64,000 nt of DNA from Erythrobacteraceae bacterium CFH 75059 (GTDB taxonomy: Bacteria; Pseudomonadota; Alphaproteobacteria; Sphingomonadales; Sphingomonadaceae), in assembly GCA_004331795.1 (NCBI GenBank), contig SJSR01000002.1, positions 310,001-374,000 on the forward strand, written 5' to 3'. Within the stretch, counting starts at the first letter, position 1; each line of letters begins with the position of its first letter. Positions 47,905 through 57,053 of the stretch are shown piece by piece. The notes under the pieces were generated by a model that was not told the DNA's origin, searched no databases, and worked only from the letters and a program-made list of their open reading frames with translations. Made by a program: the position numbers and the translations under genes.

Positions 47905-49275
47905 ATGGCCAAGTTCACCTTCAACCTTCCGGATATCGGCGAAGGCATCGCCGAGGCGGAAATCGTCGCTTGGCACGTGAAGCCGGGCGACCGTGTCGAG
48001 GAAGACCAGCAGCTTGCCGACATGATGACCGACAAGGCGACGGTCGAGATGGAAAGCCCCGTGGCGGGCACGGTGCTGGAAGTGGCCGGTGAGGTCGGCG
48101 ACATCGTTGCCATCGGTTCCATGCTCGTGGTGATCGACACCGACAGCGACGCGCCGCCGGAACCCGGAACCCGTGCGCAGGTTGATGCCGCGACGGCGGC
48201 CTCCGAACCCCCGCGCGCCGCCGACACGGCGCCGGCAGCCGCGGACGCGCAGGTCGAGGCGCGCTTGGACGCGGAAAATCCCGACGCCGGCGATGCGGAT
48301 GCGGCCATTGCGGCCGGCAACAAGGCCGCGCCGGCCGGGACGAGCGCCTCGCCGGTCCGACCGGACGCGCAGGCGGCGCCGCCCCCGGCGGAAAAGGCGG
48401 ACGGTGCGCGGCCGCTGGCATCCCCGGCCGTCCGCAAGCGCGCCGCCGATCTTGGCATCGACCTGCGCGAGGTGCGTCCGGCCGCCGACGGGCGGATCCG
48501 CCATGCCGATCTCGACCAGTTCCTTGCCTATTCGTCGGGCGGTTTCGCGCCCGCCGGTGCCGCCCGTGCGGACGAACAGGTGAAGGTGATCGGGCTGCGC
48601 AAGCGCATCGCGCAGAACATGGCCGCCGCCAAGCGGGCAATCCCCCACTTCACCTATGTCGAGGAAATCGACGTCACGGAGCTTGAACAGCTGCGGGCGC
48701 AGCTCAACGCCGGTCGTGGCGAACGGCCCAAGCTGACGCTCCTGCCGCTGCTGATCACCGCGGTGTGCAAGGTCCTGCCGGCGTTCCCCATGATCAACGC
48801 GCGCTATGACGACGAGGCGGGCATCGTGACGCGCCACGGATCGGTGCATCTGGGCATGGCCACGCAGACGGGCGGCGGCCTGATGGTCCCGGTCATCCGC
48901 GACGCGCAGGCCCGCAACATCTATCAGCTTGCCCGCGAGATCGCGCGTCTGGCGGATGCGGCGCGGAACGGCTCGATCACGTCGGAGGAACTGAGCGGAT
49001 CGACCCTCACCATCACCTCGCTCGGTCCGCTTGGCGGGGTCGCGACCACGCCGGTCATCAACCGGCCCGAGGTCGCGATCATCGGGCCGAACCGGATCGT
49101 GGAGCGGCCGATGTTCGTGCGCGACGCCGCCGGCATCGAGCGGGTGGAAAAACGCAAGCTGATGAACCTGTCGATCAGTTGCGATCACCGCGTGGTCGAT
49201 GGCCACGACGCCGCCTCGTTCGTTCAGGCGCTGAAGAAGCTGATCGAGACGCCCGCGCTGCTGCTGGTTCCCTGA
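47905..49275 (+). CDS. bkdB: Branched-chain 2-oxoacid dehydrogenase E2 (dihydrolipoyl acyltransferase)
   Basis: A 456-residue E2 core subunit. One lipoyl domain (residues 1-80) has Lys44 in MTDKATVEMES; an Ala/Pro-rich flexible linker (about 85-165) precedes the E1/E3-binding domain (SPAVRKRAADLGIDL) and the acyltransferase domain with SISCDHRVVDGHDAASF, whose His and Asp are catalytic. The E3 gene (lipoamide dehydrogenase) is not next to it, so E3 must be encoded elsewhere. Confidence 0.93.
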   Translation: MAKFTFNLPDIGEGIAEAEIVAWHVKPGDRVEEDQQLADMMTDKATVEMESPVAGTVLEVAGEVGDIVAIGSMLVVIDTDSDAPPEPGTRAQVDAATAASEPPRAADTAPAAADAQVEARLDAENPDAGDADAAIAAGNKAAPAGTSASPVRPDAQAAPPPAEKADGARPLASPAVRKRAADLGIDLREVRPAADGRIRHADLDQFLAYSSGGFAPAGAARADEQVKVIGLRKRIAQNMAAAKRAIPHFTYVEEIDVTELEQLRAQLNAGRGERPKLTLLPLLITAVCKVLPAFPMINARYDDEAGIVTRHGSVHLGMATQTGGGLMVPVIRDAQARNIYQLAREIARLADAARNGSITSEELSGSTLTITSLGPLGGVATTPVINRPEVAIIGPNRIVERPMFVRDAAGIERVEKRKLMNLSISCDHRVVDGHDAASFVQALKKLIETPALLLVP

Positions 49276-49327
49276 AGCGGGCGCGGCGGGAAGGTGACGA
49301 CGGGCGCAAATATCCTTCGCGGACGCG

Positions 49328-49356
49328 TTGACACCCCCGCCAAGCTGGCTTACTGG
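49328..49356 (+). promoter_or_regulatory. Promoter of tRNA-Asp
   Basis: A perfect TTGACA (49328-49333), exactly 17 bases, then TACTGG (49351-49356), ending 33 bases before the mature tRNA. The -35 is strong and the -10 weak. Confidence 0.6.
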
Positions 49357-49389
49357 CGCGGCACCTAGCGGCGCTTCAGCCCGATTTGC

Positions 49390-49466
<77 letters not shown>

Positions 49467-49718
49467 CTAGGGTTCCTGTTCGTCGGCTCGCGCTCCGTCG
49501 GGCGGCGACAAGCGGCCCGTCTCCATCCAGATCAGGAAGCGCCGCAGCGGCAGCAGCCAGATCAGGCCGAGCACCAGATACACCACCGTCTGCAGCAACG
49601 CCGGCCAGGCGCCGACAATCTCCGGCACATACCGGGCGATGATCAGGCCGTAGACGATCAGCGCCGCCAGCAGCGCCAGCAGGCCGACGGGGATGCGCCA
49701 TGTCGGTTCACGGCGCAT
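49467..49718 (-). CDS. DUF2842 family small membrane protein
   Basis: An 83-residue protein with two membrane helices (PVGLLALLAALIVYGLII and LLQTVVYLVLGLIWLLPL) and the terminal motif LRRFLIWMETGR. It matches DUF2842, an alphaproteobacterial family of unknown function. The start overlaps the stop of the cyclo-ligase gene by one base. The frame is open upstream inside that gene, which is a shadow. It faces tRNA-Asp without a single spacer base. Confidence 0.82.
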   Translation of the reverse strand: MRREPTWRIPVGLLALLAALIVYGLIIARYVPEIVGAWPALLQTVVYLVLGLIWLLPLRRFLIWMETGRLSPPDGARADEQEP

Positions 49719-50317
49719 CAGAACGGCCCCAGCACGCGGCTCGGGGTCACCACGTAATCGAGTTTGCGGTCGTGCGCCTCGCGCGGCATGTCCTGAACCT
49801 CCTGCACGTCCCAGGCGAGACCCACCACGAGCATGTCGGTGCGTGCAGCCAGAAAACGATCGTAATGTCCGCCGCCCTGGCCGAGCCGGTCGCCTTCGGC
49901 CGTGAAACCGAGCAGCGGCACCATCAGCACCTGCGGCTCGCACGGCGGTTCCGCAATCCGGGGCTGGCGAGGCCCGTGAGGACCGGGCGCTAGGCCATCG
50001 TCCGCATAGGGATCGGACCATGGCGCAAAGTGCATGGGGCTGCTGCGCGTCGAGAAAGACGGCAGGGCAAGGCGATGCCCCCGTTCGAAGAAGAACCGCG
50101 CATAACCCTGTGTCGGCGCCTCGAAGGGCGATGGATCATACAGGCCGATGGTGCTCTGCTCCGGGATGCGCCCGAGGATCTGCGTCGGCGGACGCAGGAA
50201 CAGGAGCGCCCGCGTCGACTCGGGAAGCGCCTCCACATGTGCTCGCCGGGCCGCGCGCAGCCTGCGTCGCAGGGCGTTCTTTGACGCGGCGATGTCTGCG
50301 CACGGCGTGCCTGTCAC
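49718..50317 (-). CDS. 5-formyltetrahydrofolate cyclo-ligase
   Basis: A 199-residue enzyme that converts 5-formyl-THF to methenyl-THF. An N-terminal basic helix (SKNALRRRLRAARRAH) and the C-terminal DRLGQGGGHYDRFLA with the ATP/phosphate-binding Gly-rich turn are typical, as is LMVPLLGFT. The start is GTG with AAAGGAG upstream. It lies downstream of zapA with a 208-base gap that in many proteobacteria holds 6S RNA, and such a structure is visible here. Confidence 0.9.
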   Translation of the reverse strand: MTGTPCADIAASKNALRRRLRAARRAHVEALPESTRALLFLRPPTQILGRIPEQSTIGLYDPSPFEAPTQGYARFFFERGHRLALPSFSTRSSPMHFAPWSDPYADDGLAPGPHGPRQPRIAEPPCEPQVLMVPLLGFTAEGDRLGQGGGHYDRFLAARTDMLVVGLAWDVQEVQDMPREAHDRKLDYVVTPSRVLGPF

Positions 50318-50349
50318 CGGGTGCTCCTTTCGAGGGGACGAAGTGGCGG

Positions 50350-50465
50350 AACCACCATGGGTCGTTGCCGGGAAATCCTCTGACGCCTCAACGTCAGGTG
50401 GGCGCCGTGTATCCAGATCGCCGGGACGAACCCGATTCTCCGGACAGGGACAGCTCCCAAGGATT
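50350..50465 (-). ncRNA. ssrS: Probable 6S RNA (boundaries approximate)
   Basis: In the zapA to cyclo-ligase gap, the conserved place of ssrS, the minus strand can fold as a rod. A closing stem CCTTGGG/CCCATGG (one mismatch) leads to an open central bubble, whose 3' strand holds a small hairpin, CTGACG/CGTCAG (50380-50397). An apical arm pairs TCCGGA with TCTGGA and inner CGGG with CCCG (50412-50444). TATAAG lies just upstream of the predicted 5' end. At about 116 bases the core is short for 6S, so the true ends may lie further out. Confidence 0.45.
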
Positions 50466-50525
50466 GCTTATAGCCTCAGGGATGTTCGCTTGCGGCTCGT
50501 GCCGGGCAGTCCCGCCGCGGCAAAC

Positions 50526-50876
50526 CTAGGGAGACGCTGCCAGTTCCTCAAGGAGTGCAGCGCAGGATTCGAGCCGGTCGGCGAGGCGGTGCAGGGCGGC
50601 GCCCGGCGCGTCCTCTTCCGCCTTGTCGGCGCAAGCGGAGCGAGGCTTGGGCGCGCTGGTCGGACCGCGTTCCACGCGGGCCTGGAGGTCACCCAACTCG
50701 TCCGCCAGGGTCAGCGCCACCAGCAGCAGGTTTCTGGCATCGTTGGTCGCGTGCCTCGGCAATCCCGCCAGCCGGCGGTCGATGTCGGCGGCAAGCGCGC
50801 GCACATGCGCCTCCTGTTCCGCCGGACAGGCGAGGAGGTGGCGACGGCCGCCGACGACGAGGGCGACTTCCTTCAC
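50526..50876 (-). CDS. zapA: Cell division protein ZapA
   Basis: A 116-residue protein that bundles FtsZ filaments at the division site. The N-terminal globular part has VVGGRRHLLACPAEQEAHV, then ARNLLLVALTLADELGDL, typical of ZapA, followed by a helical, probably coiled-coil C-terminus. The start is GTG, overlapping the stop of the small upstream gene (GTGA), so the two are coupled. Downstream come the probable 6S RNA and the cyclo-ligase gene. Confidence 0.85.
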   Translation of the reverse strand: MKEVALVVGGRRHLLACPAEQEAHVRALAADIDRRLAGLPRHATNDARNLLLVALTLADELGDLQARVERGPTSAPKPRSACADKAEEDAPGAALHRLADRLESCAALLEELAASP

Positions 50877-51046
50877 CTCTCGAGCTCGGCGAGCAGCGTG
50901 TCGAGTTGGCTCAGCGCCTGGGACGCCGCCGTGCGCAGTAATTCGTCGCCCGGCCGCATGGCTTGCACCTGTGCGCTCGCCCGCTCGATCCGGTCGGTGG
51001 CAGCGGCAATCCTGCTGAGCGCGTCGGCGTGGGAAGTGTTCGACAT
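50873..51046 (-). CDS. Small predicted coiled-coil protein upstream of zapA
   Basis: A 57-residue, wholly helical protein (MSNTSHADALSRIAAATDRI, ending SQALSQLDTLLAELER) with hydrophobic residues at heptad positions. It has no membrane segment or signal peptide. It overlaps zapA by four bases, so it is probably co-made with ZapA and could be a ZapB-like or ZapA-binding helper; that is inference from position only. It is divergent from tkt. The frame is open further upstream without homology. Confidence 0.65.
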   Translation of the reverse strand: MSNTSHADALSRIAAATDRIERASAQVQAMRPGDELLRTAASQALSQLDTLLAELER

Positions 51047-51244
51047 GCCGCGGACGGTAAAGGCTTTTCGCACCCGGCGCAAAACCGCGCTGTGCCTTGG
51101 CGCGAGCGTGTCCGGCTGGCACAGGCGCGACCCGCCCCGCTTGACCCCACCGCCCCCTGTCCGCAAAGGCAAGGCCGCCCGCACGACTCGCGCAGTGCCG
51201 GTGCCCGGCGGCAAGGGCCGCCCTGTAACTTCGGGAGCGTCGGA

Positions 51245-53251
51245 ATGGCGGCAAGCAGCGAACGTCTACAGCACATGGCCAACGCCGTGCGCATTCTGGC
51301 GATCGATGCCGTCGAAGAAGCCAATTCCGGTCATCCGGGGATGCCCATGGGCATGGCCGACGCCGCCACCGTCCTGTGGACCAGACACCTCAAGCACGAT
51401 CCCGCCGATCCGGCGTGGCCGGACCGGGACCGCTTCGTCCTGTCGGCGGGGCATGGGTCGATGCTGCTATACGCGCTGCTTCATCTCACCGGGTATGCGC
51501 AGCCGACGCGCGACGATCTGCGGCGGTTTCGCCGCCTCGACAGCGTCTGCGCCGGCCACCCGGAGAACTTCCTGATTCCCGGCGTGGAGTGCACCACGGG
51601 TCCGCTGGGGCAGGGCGTGGCCATGGCTGTCGGCATGGCCATGGCCGAGCGGCATCTGAACGCTCTTCATGGGGATGATCTGGTGGATCACCGCACCTGG
51701 GTGATCGCCGGTGACGGGTGCCTGATGGAAGGCATCAACCACGAGGCCGTCGGGCTGGCCGGACAGCTCGGGCTGGGTCGCCTCAACGTGCTGTTCGACA
51801 GCAACCGCATCACGATCGACGGCTCGACCGAGCTGTCGACCTGCGAAGACATCGCCGCGCGGCACAGGGCGGCAGGCTGGCATGTGCTCGAATGCGACGG
51901 CCACGATGTTGATGCCGTGGATGCGGCGCTCACCGAAGCCGCGCAGGAGCAGGTGCGACCCTCGCTCGTCATCTGCCACACGATCATCGGCAAGGGTGCC
52001 CCGAACCTTCAGGGAACCGAGGCGCTGCACGGCGCGCCGCTCGGCATCGACGAGGCCCGCGCAACGCGCGAGGCGCTCGGATGGCCGCACGAACCGTTCG
52101 TCATCCCGAACGACATCCTGGCGGACTGGAGAGACGCGGGGCGCCGCGCCGCCTCGGAGCACGCCCGCTGGCGTGACCGGGCGGGTGACAGGATCAACGA
52201 ACTGCGGAGCGCGACGGAGGGGCTGCAGAACCGTGCCGCCGCCGCGGTGCAGCCGCTGATCCGCGAACTGGCGACCGCCCCGCAGACGGTGGCGACGCGC
52301 AAGGCGTCGCAGATGGCGCTTGACCGGCTGTCACCCGCCATCCCGCAGCTTGTCGGCGGCTCCGCGGACCTGACCGGATCGAACAACACGAAGGCGGCTG
52401 GCATGACGCCCTTCACCCGGAACGACCGCGCCGGGCGTTACGTGTACTACGGCATCCGCGAATTCGGCATGGCCGCCGCCATGAACGGGATGGCGCTGCA
52501 TGGCGGCCTCGTGCCCTATGGCGGCACGTTCCTCGTCTTCAGCGACTATTGCCGCAACGCCGTCCGCCTGTCCGCGCTCAGCCAGGCGCAGGTGGTCTAC
52601 GTCTTCACTCACGATTCCATCGGTCTGGGAGAGGACGGACCCACCCACCAGCCGGTCGAGCACCTGATGAGCCTCAGGCTCATCCCCAACCTCAATGTGT
52701 TTCGGCCCGCCGACGCAATCGAGACGGCCGAATGTTGGGCGCTGGCGCTTGCCACTCCGGGAACGCCCTCCGTCCTCGCCCTGTCGAGACAGAACCTGCC
52801 GCCGGTCCGGGGCGATGCCGATGCCGAGTGGACGCCCGAGAGCAATCGCTGCGCACGCGGCGCCTACCGGCTGAGAGAGGCAAGGTCGCCGCGGCGGGTC
52901 ATCCTGATCGCGACCGGGTCGGAGGTTCACCTTGCCCTTGCCGCGGCCGATCTATTGGAGAGCAGAGGGGTGGGCGCGGATGTGGTCTCGATGCCGTGCA
53001 TGGAGCTCTTCGCCCAGCAGCCGCGCGACTATCAGGAGGACATCCTGCCCGACGCGCAGCCTGACGAAATCCTGCGCGTGTCGATCGAGGCGGGCGCAAC
53101 GCTGGGGTGGGACCGGTTCACCATGACGCGTGGGCTGCGCATCGGGATCGACCGTTTCGGCGCGTCGGCGCCGGCGAAGGACGTTTTCGCCAAGTTCGGA
53201 TTCACGGCGGACAGCATCGCTGACCGCATCCACGACAAACTGACCAACTGA
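51245..53251 (+). CDS. tkt: Transketolase
   Basis: A 668-residue TPP enzyme linking the pentose phosphate pathway to glycolysis. [54 protein letters not shown] and [13 protein letters not shown] (TPP motif) are present, plus the pyrimidine-domain Glu in [19 protein letters not shown] precedes the ATG. It heads a same-strand cluster, tkt-gap-pgk-thioesterase-fda-thiE, with 23 bases to gap. A TTGACC at 51140 could be part of its promoter but lacks a good -10. Confidence 0.96.
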   Translation: MAASSERLQHMANAVRILAIDAVEEANSGHPGMPMGMADAATVLWTRHLKHDPADPAWPDRDRFVLSAGHGSMLLYALLHLTGYAQPTRDDLRRFRRLDSVCAGHPENFLIPGVECTTGPLGQGVAMAVGMAMAERHLNALHGDDLVDHRTWVIAGDGCLMEGINHEAVGLAGQLGLGRLNVLFDSNRITIDGSTELSTCEDIAARHRAAGWHVLECDGHDVDAVDAALTEAAQEQVRPSLVICHTIIGKGAPNLQGTEALHGAPLGIDEARATREALGWPHEPFVIPNDILADWRDAGRRAASEHARWRDRAGDRINELRSATEGLQNRAAAAVQPLIRELATAPQTVATRKASQMALDRLSPAIPQLVGGSADLTGSNNTKAAGMTPFTRNDRAGRYVYYGIREFGMAAAMNGMALHGGLVPYGGTFLVFSDYCRNAVRLSALSQAQVVYVFTHDSIGLGEDGPTHQPVEHLMSLRLIPNLNVFRPADAIETAECWALALATPGTPSVLALSRQNLPPVRGDADAEWTPESNRCARGAYRLREARSPRRVILIATGSEVHLALAAADLLESRGVGADVVSMPCMELFAQQPRDYQEDILPDAQPDEILRVSIEAGATLGWDRFTMTRGLRIGIDRFGASAPAKDVFAKFGFTADSIADRIHDKLTN

Positions 53252-53274
53252 CCAACGGAACAGGAGCGGTGCGC

Positions 53275-54282
53275 ATGGCGACCAAGGTTGCAATCAACGG
53301 TTTTGGACGGATCGGACGCCTGGTCGCGCGTGCGCTGCTGGAACGGAGCGATCACGACCTTGAGCTGGTCGCCATCAATGATCTCGCCGACACGCGCTCC
53401 AACGCGCTGCTCTTCGCCTACGACACCACGCATGGCCGCTTCCCCGGCGCGGTCGAGGCCGACGGCGACACGCTGGTGATCGGCGGGCGCAGAATCCGCG
53501 TCACCTCGGAACGCGATCCGGGCAAGCTGCCGCACCGCGACATGGGCGTGGACATCGTGCTTGAATGCACCGGCTTCTTCCAGTCGGACGAGGCGTCCCG
53601 GCCGCATCTGGACGCCGGTGCCAGGCGGGTGCTGATTTCCGCACCGGCCACGGGCGTGTCCAAGACCATCGTCTACGGCGTGAACGAAGCCACGCTTACC
53701 GCCGAGGACGTGATCGTCTCCAACGCCAGCTGCACCACGAACTGTCTCGCGCCGGTGGCCAAGGTTCTGCACGACGTCATCGGGATCGAGCGCGGGTTCA
53801 TGACCACCATCCACTCCTATACCAACGATCAGCGGATGCTCGACCAGATGCACTCGGATCTGCGGCGCGCCCGCGCAGGGGCGCAGAACATGATCCCCAC
53901 CACCACCGGCGCGGCGCGGGCGGTGGGACTGGTGCTGCCGGAACTGAAGGGCAAGCTTGACGGCTCGAGCGTGCGGGTGCCGACACCCAATGTCAGCCTC
54001 GTGGATCTGGTGTTCGTCCCCAGCCGTGAGACTTCCGTCGAGGAGATCAACGAGGCGTTGAGGCAGGCGGCCGAGGGGGCGATGAAGGGAGTGCTCGACT
54101 ATACGGACGAGCCGCTCGTCTCCTCGGACTTCAACCACCACCCCGCGAGTTCGACCGTTGACAGCCTGGAAACCTCCGTTCTCGAGGGACAGCTTGGCCG
54201 CGTGGTGAGCTGGTACGACAACGAATGGGGCTTCTCCAACCGCATGATCGACACGGCGGGGGTCATGGCCCGTCTGCTCTGA
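53275..54282 (+). CDS. gap: Glyceraldehyde-3-phosphate dehydrogenase, type I
   Basis: A 335-residue NAD(P)-dependent enzyme. [13 protein letters not shown] begins the Rossmann fold; the catalytic Cys153 is in [15 protein letters not shown], and [13 protein letters not shown] ends the catalytic domain. The ATG at 53275 is chosen over GTG at 53269 because AGGAG lies eight bases before it. pgk follows after 40 bases. Confidence 0.96.
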   Translation: MATKVAINGFGRIGRLVARALLERSDHDLELVAINDLADTRSNALLFAYDTTHGRFPGAVEADGDTLVIGGRRIRVTSERDPGKLPHRDMGVDIVLECTGFFQSDEASRPHLDAGARRVLISAPATGVSKTIVYGVNEATLTAEDVIVSNASCTTNCLAPVAKVLHDVIGIERGFMTTIHSYTNDQRMLDQMHSDLRRARAGAQNMIPTTTGAARAVGLVLPELKGKLDGSSVRVPTPNVSLVDLVFVPSRETSVEEINEALRQAAEGAMKGVLDYTDEPLVSSDFNHHPASSTVDSLETSVLEGQLGRVVSWYDNEWGFSNRMIDTAGVMARLL

Positions 54283-54322
54283 CCGCCGCCTTGCGAGCAC
54301 CCAGGACGCAACTCAGCTTCGG

Positions 54323-55534
54323 ATGAACGCCGTGACCCGTTTCAAGACCCTTGATGACCTGCCCGCCAACCTTACCGGGCAGGTCGCGCTCGTGCGGGTC
54401 GACCTGAACCTGCCGATGCAGGAGGGGCGCGCCAGCGATGTCAGCCGGGTCGAAGCCGTCCGCCCGACAATCCTGGAGCTGAGCGAGCGCGGTGCCAAGG
54501 TGCTGCTGCTGGCCCATTTCGGGCGTCCGAAGGGGAAGCGGCACTCCACACTCTCGACGAGCCTCGTGCAGGGTGATCTGGAGCGCGTCCTGCAGCGGGA
54601 GGTCATGTTCATCCCCGAGGTGAGCGGACCCGTCGTGGCGCAGGCGATCGGCATCCTGCGACCCGGCGACATCGGCCTGCTCGACAATGTGCGCTTCTGG
54701 CCGGGCGAGGAGGCGAACGACCCCGCCTTCGCGGCGGCGATGGCCGAGCATGGCGACTTCTACGTCAACGATGCGTTCAGCGCGGCGCACCGCGCTCATG
54801 CCTCCACGGAAGGGCTGGCCCATCTGCTGCCGGCTTACGCCGGTCGGGCCATGGAACGGGAGCTCGCCGCGCTCGAACAGGCGCTTGGCTCGCCGCAGCC
54901 GCCGGTGGTGGCGGTGGTGGGCGGCGCGAAGGTGTCGACCAAGCTGGCGGTGCTGCAGAACCTCGTCGGGAAGGTCCAGCATCTCGTGATCGGCGGCGGG
55001 ATGGCCAACACCTTCCTTGCCGCGCGCGGCGTGAATGTCGGCGCCTCGCTGTGCGAACACGAGATGATCGAGACGGCCAACGCGATCCTCAACACGGCCG
55101 AACAGGCAGGCTGCACCGTCCATCTCCCCTATGACGTGCAGGTCGCGCGGGAATTCGCCGCCCGGCCCGAGAGCCTGCGCATCTGCAATGTGCACGAGCT
55201 CGGGGCGGACGAGATGATCCTCGACATCGGGCCTCAAGCGGCCGAGGCGCTGGGGGATGTGCTGAAAACCTGCCGCACGCTTGTCTGGAACGGCCCGATG
55301 GGTGCGTTCGAGCTCGAACCCTTCGACGCCGGCACGGTGGCCCTAGCGCGAATGGCGGCAGCCCTGACCCAGGACGGTTCGCTGATCTCGGTGGCCGGTG
55401 GCGGCGACACGGTCGCTGCGCTCGCCCACGCCGGAGTGGCCGACGCCTTCACTTACGTCTCGACAGCGGGAGGAGCGTTTCTCGAGTGGATGGAAGGCAG
55501 GCGCCTGCCGGGCGTTGCAGCGCTCGAGGCATGA
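54323..55534 (+). CDS. pgk: Phosphoglycerate kinase
   Basis: A 403-residue two-domain kinase moving phosphate from 1,3-bisphosphoglycerate to ADP. VALVRVDLNLPMQEGRASD, LLLAHFGRPKGK, VVGGAKVSTKLAVLQNL and WNGPMGAFE, and the C-terminal AGGGDTVAAL Gly-rich loop, are diagnostic. It overlaps the thioesterase gene by four bases (ATGA). Confidence 0.95.
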   Translation: MNAVTRFKTLDDLPANLTGQVALVRVDLNLPMQEGRASDVSRVEAVRPTILELSERGAKVLLLAHFGRPKGKRHSTLSTSLVQGDLERVLQREVMFIPEVSGPVVAQAIGILRPGDIGLLDNVRFWPGEEANDPAFAAAMAEHGDFYVNDAFSAAHRAHASTEGLAHLLPAYAGRAMERELAALEQALGSPQPPVVAVVGGAKVSTKLAVLQNLVGKVQHLVIGGGMANTFLAARGVNVGASLCEHEMIETANAILNTAEQAGCTVHLPYDVQVAREFAARPESLRICNVHELGADEMILDIGPQAAEALGDVLKTCRTLVWNGPMGAFELEPFDAGTVALARMAAALTQDGSLISVAGGGDTVAALAHAGVADAFTYVSTAGGAFLEWMEGRRLPGVAALEA

Positions 55535-55977
55535 GCGAAGCGCAGGCGCCCGGCGGACCGGCGCCCGCGGTGATCCCGCACGGGGAGTGGGCGGGCTGGT
55601 CCACCTGGGCAAGCGACGCCTTCGAGCAGCGCGCCGGACCTTTCTACCAACGCGCCGATGCGCAGGGGCGGCGGATCTGCGCCTTTCTGGCCGGGCCCGA
55701 GCATCTGAACGGCGGCGGTTTCGTCCATGGCGGGTGCCTGCTCACCTTCGCCGACTTCGCCCTCTTCGCCATCGCGACGGACGCGCTTGGCGGACAGCAG
55801 GGTGTGACCATGAACCTTTCGGCCGATTTCCTCGCCCCCGCCCGCGCGGGTCAGCGGATCGAAGCGACGGGCGAAGTCACACGCGCGGGTGGCAAGACAA
55901 TCTACGTGCGCGGGATCGCAACCGCCGACGCCGAACCGGTGCTCAGCTTCAGCGGCATCATCCGCAAGGTGCGCTGA
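55531..55977 (+). CDS. PaaI-family hotdog-fold thioesterase
   Basis: A 148-residue protein with the hotdog thioesterase core: LNGGGFVHGGCLLTFADFAL, in which the HGG segment matches the PaaI signature, then MNLSADFLAPARAG. The acyl-CoA substrate is not known. Translation is coupled to pgk by an ATGA overlap, an unexpected place for a thioesterase. fda begins 138 bases later, and that gap shows no clear promoter or terminator. Confidence 0.83.
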   Translation: MSEAQAPGGPAPAVIPHGEWAGWSTWASDAFEQRAGPFYQRADAQGRRICAFLAGPEHLNGGGFVHGGCLLTFADFALFAIATDALGGQQGVTMNLSADFLAPARAGQRIEATGEVTRAGGKTIYVRGIATADAEPVLSFSGIIRKVR

Positions 55978-56115
55978 CCGCAAGCGCAGCCCGCGACCGG
56001 TACGCGAACGCGTCATTGTGCGACAGGGGGTCCGCTGTGCTGTTGCCGCGGCCTGCTGCCAGGGCTATCCGGCCCGCGAGCCGCAAGGGCGGCAGCAGCA
56101 ACGCCGGAGACGCAG

Positions 56116-57009
56116 ATGACCTTTGACGAGATGAAGCAGCGCATCGCCACGGGCCGCGGGTTCATAGCGGCGCTGGACCAGTCGGGAGGCTCGACGCCCA
56201 AGGCCTTGCAGGGTTATGGCATCAGCGATGCCGACTGGTCGGGCGACGAGGAGATGTTCGCTAGGATCCACGACATGCGCTGCCGCATCATCACTTCGCC
56301 GAGCTTCACCAAAGGCGGGATCATCGGCGCGATCCTGTTCGAGCGGACGATGAACGGCTGCCTCGCGGATGGCACGCCGGTGCCACGTTACCTCGCCGAT
56401 CATGGGGTGGTCCCGTTCCTCAAGGTGGATCAGGGCATGGAGGAGGCGCGCGACGGCGCCCAACTGATGAAGCCAATGCCGGCGCTGGCCGCGATGTGCG
56501 CCCGCGCCCGCGAACTCGGGGTGTTCGGCACCAAGATGCGCTCCGTCATCCACGAGGCGAACGAGGCGGGCATTGCCGCCAATGCGCGCCAGCAGATGGA
56601 CGTGGGTCTCGAGATCCTCAGTCACGGCCTGGTGCCGATCCTCGAGCCGGAAGTGTCGCTGAAGAGCGAATCCCGTGCCGCTGCCGAGACGCTGCTGCGC
56701 GACGCGCTGCAGGCGGAGCTTGAGCGCGTGCCGTCGGGGCAGCAGATCATGCTGAAGCTGACCATCCCGGTCGAGGCGAACCTCTACGCCCCGCTGATCA
56801 ACGATCCCAGGGTTCTGCGCGTGGTGGCGCTGTCCGGTGGCTACAGCCGCGCGGACGCCTGCCGGGAGCTCGCCCGCAATGACGGCATGATCGCAAGCTT
56901 CAGCCGCGCGCTGCTCGAGGAGCTGCGGGTCGACATGAGCGATGCCGAGTTCGACCGGGTGCTGGGGGCCGTGATCGATGACATCGCCCGGGCGAGCGTG
57001 CCCGCCTGA
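56116..57009 (+). CDS. fda: Fructose-bisphosphate aldolase, class I
   Basis: A 297-residue Schiff-base aldolase. RGFIAALDQSGGSTPKALQ at the N-terminus and PILEPEVSL, then IMLKLTIPVEANLY, with the Schiff-base Lys, match the short bacterial class I type. No class II zinc ligands are present. GGAGA precedes the ATG. With gap and pgk it gives the lower-glycolysis or gluconeogenic segment; no phosphofructokinase is in the window. Confidence 0.92.
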   Translation: MTFDEMKQRIATGRGFIAALDQSGGSTPKALQGYGISDADWSGDEEMFARIHDMRCRIITSPSFTKGGIIGAILFERTMNGCLADGTPVPRYLADHGVVPFLKVDQGMEEARDGAQLMKPMPALAAMCARARELGVFGTKMRSVIHEANEAGIAANARQQMDVGLEILSHGLVPILEPEVSLKSESRAAAETLLRDALQAELERVPSGQQIMLKLTIPVEANLYAPLINDPRVLRVVALSGGYSRADACRELARNDGMIASFSRALLEELRVDMSDAEFDRVLGAVIDDIARASVPA

Positions 57010-57053
57010 CCGGCGGCACCGTCATTGTCCTTCACACCGCCGGTGCCGGCCGC

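Noticed and set aside
50474-50650. 6S RNA on the plus strand, because 50474-50495 resembles the E. coli 6S 5' end
   Set aside because: It would run antisense into zapA and no complementary 3' arm is found within 180 bases. The minus-strand model fits the locus better.
57010-57053. Possible TPP riboswitch before thiE
   Set aside because: The gap is only 44 bases, too short for the element, and thiE appears to be transcribed from upstream.
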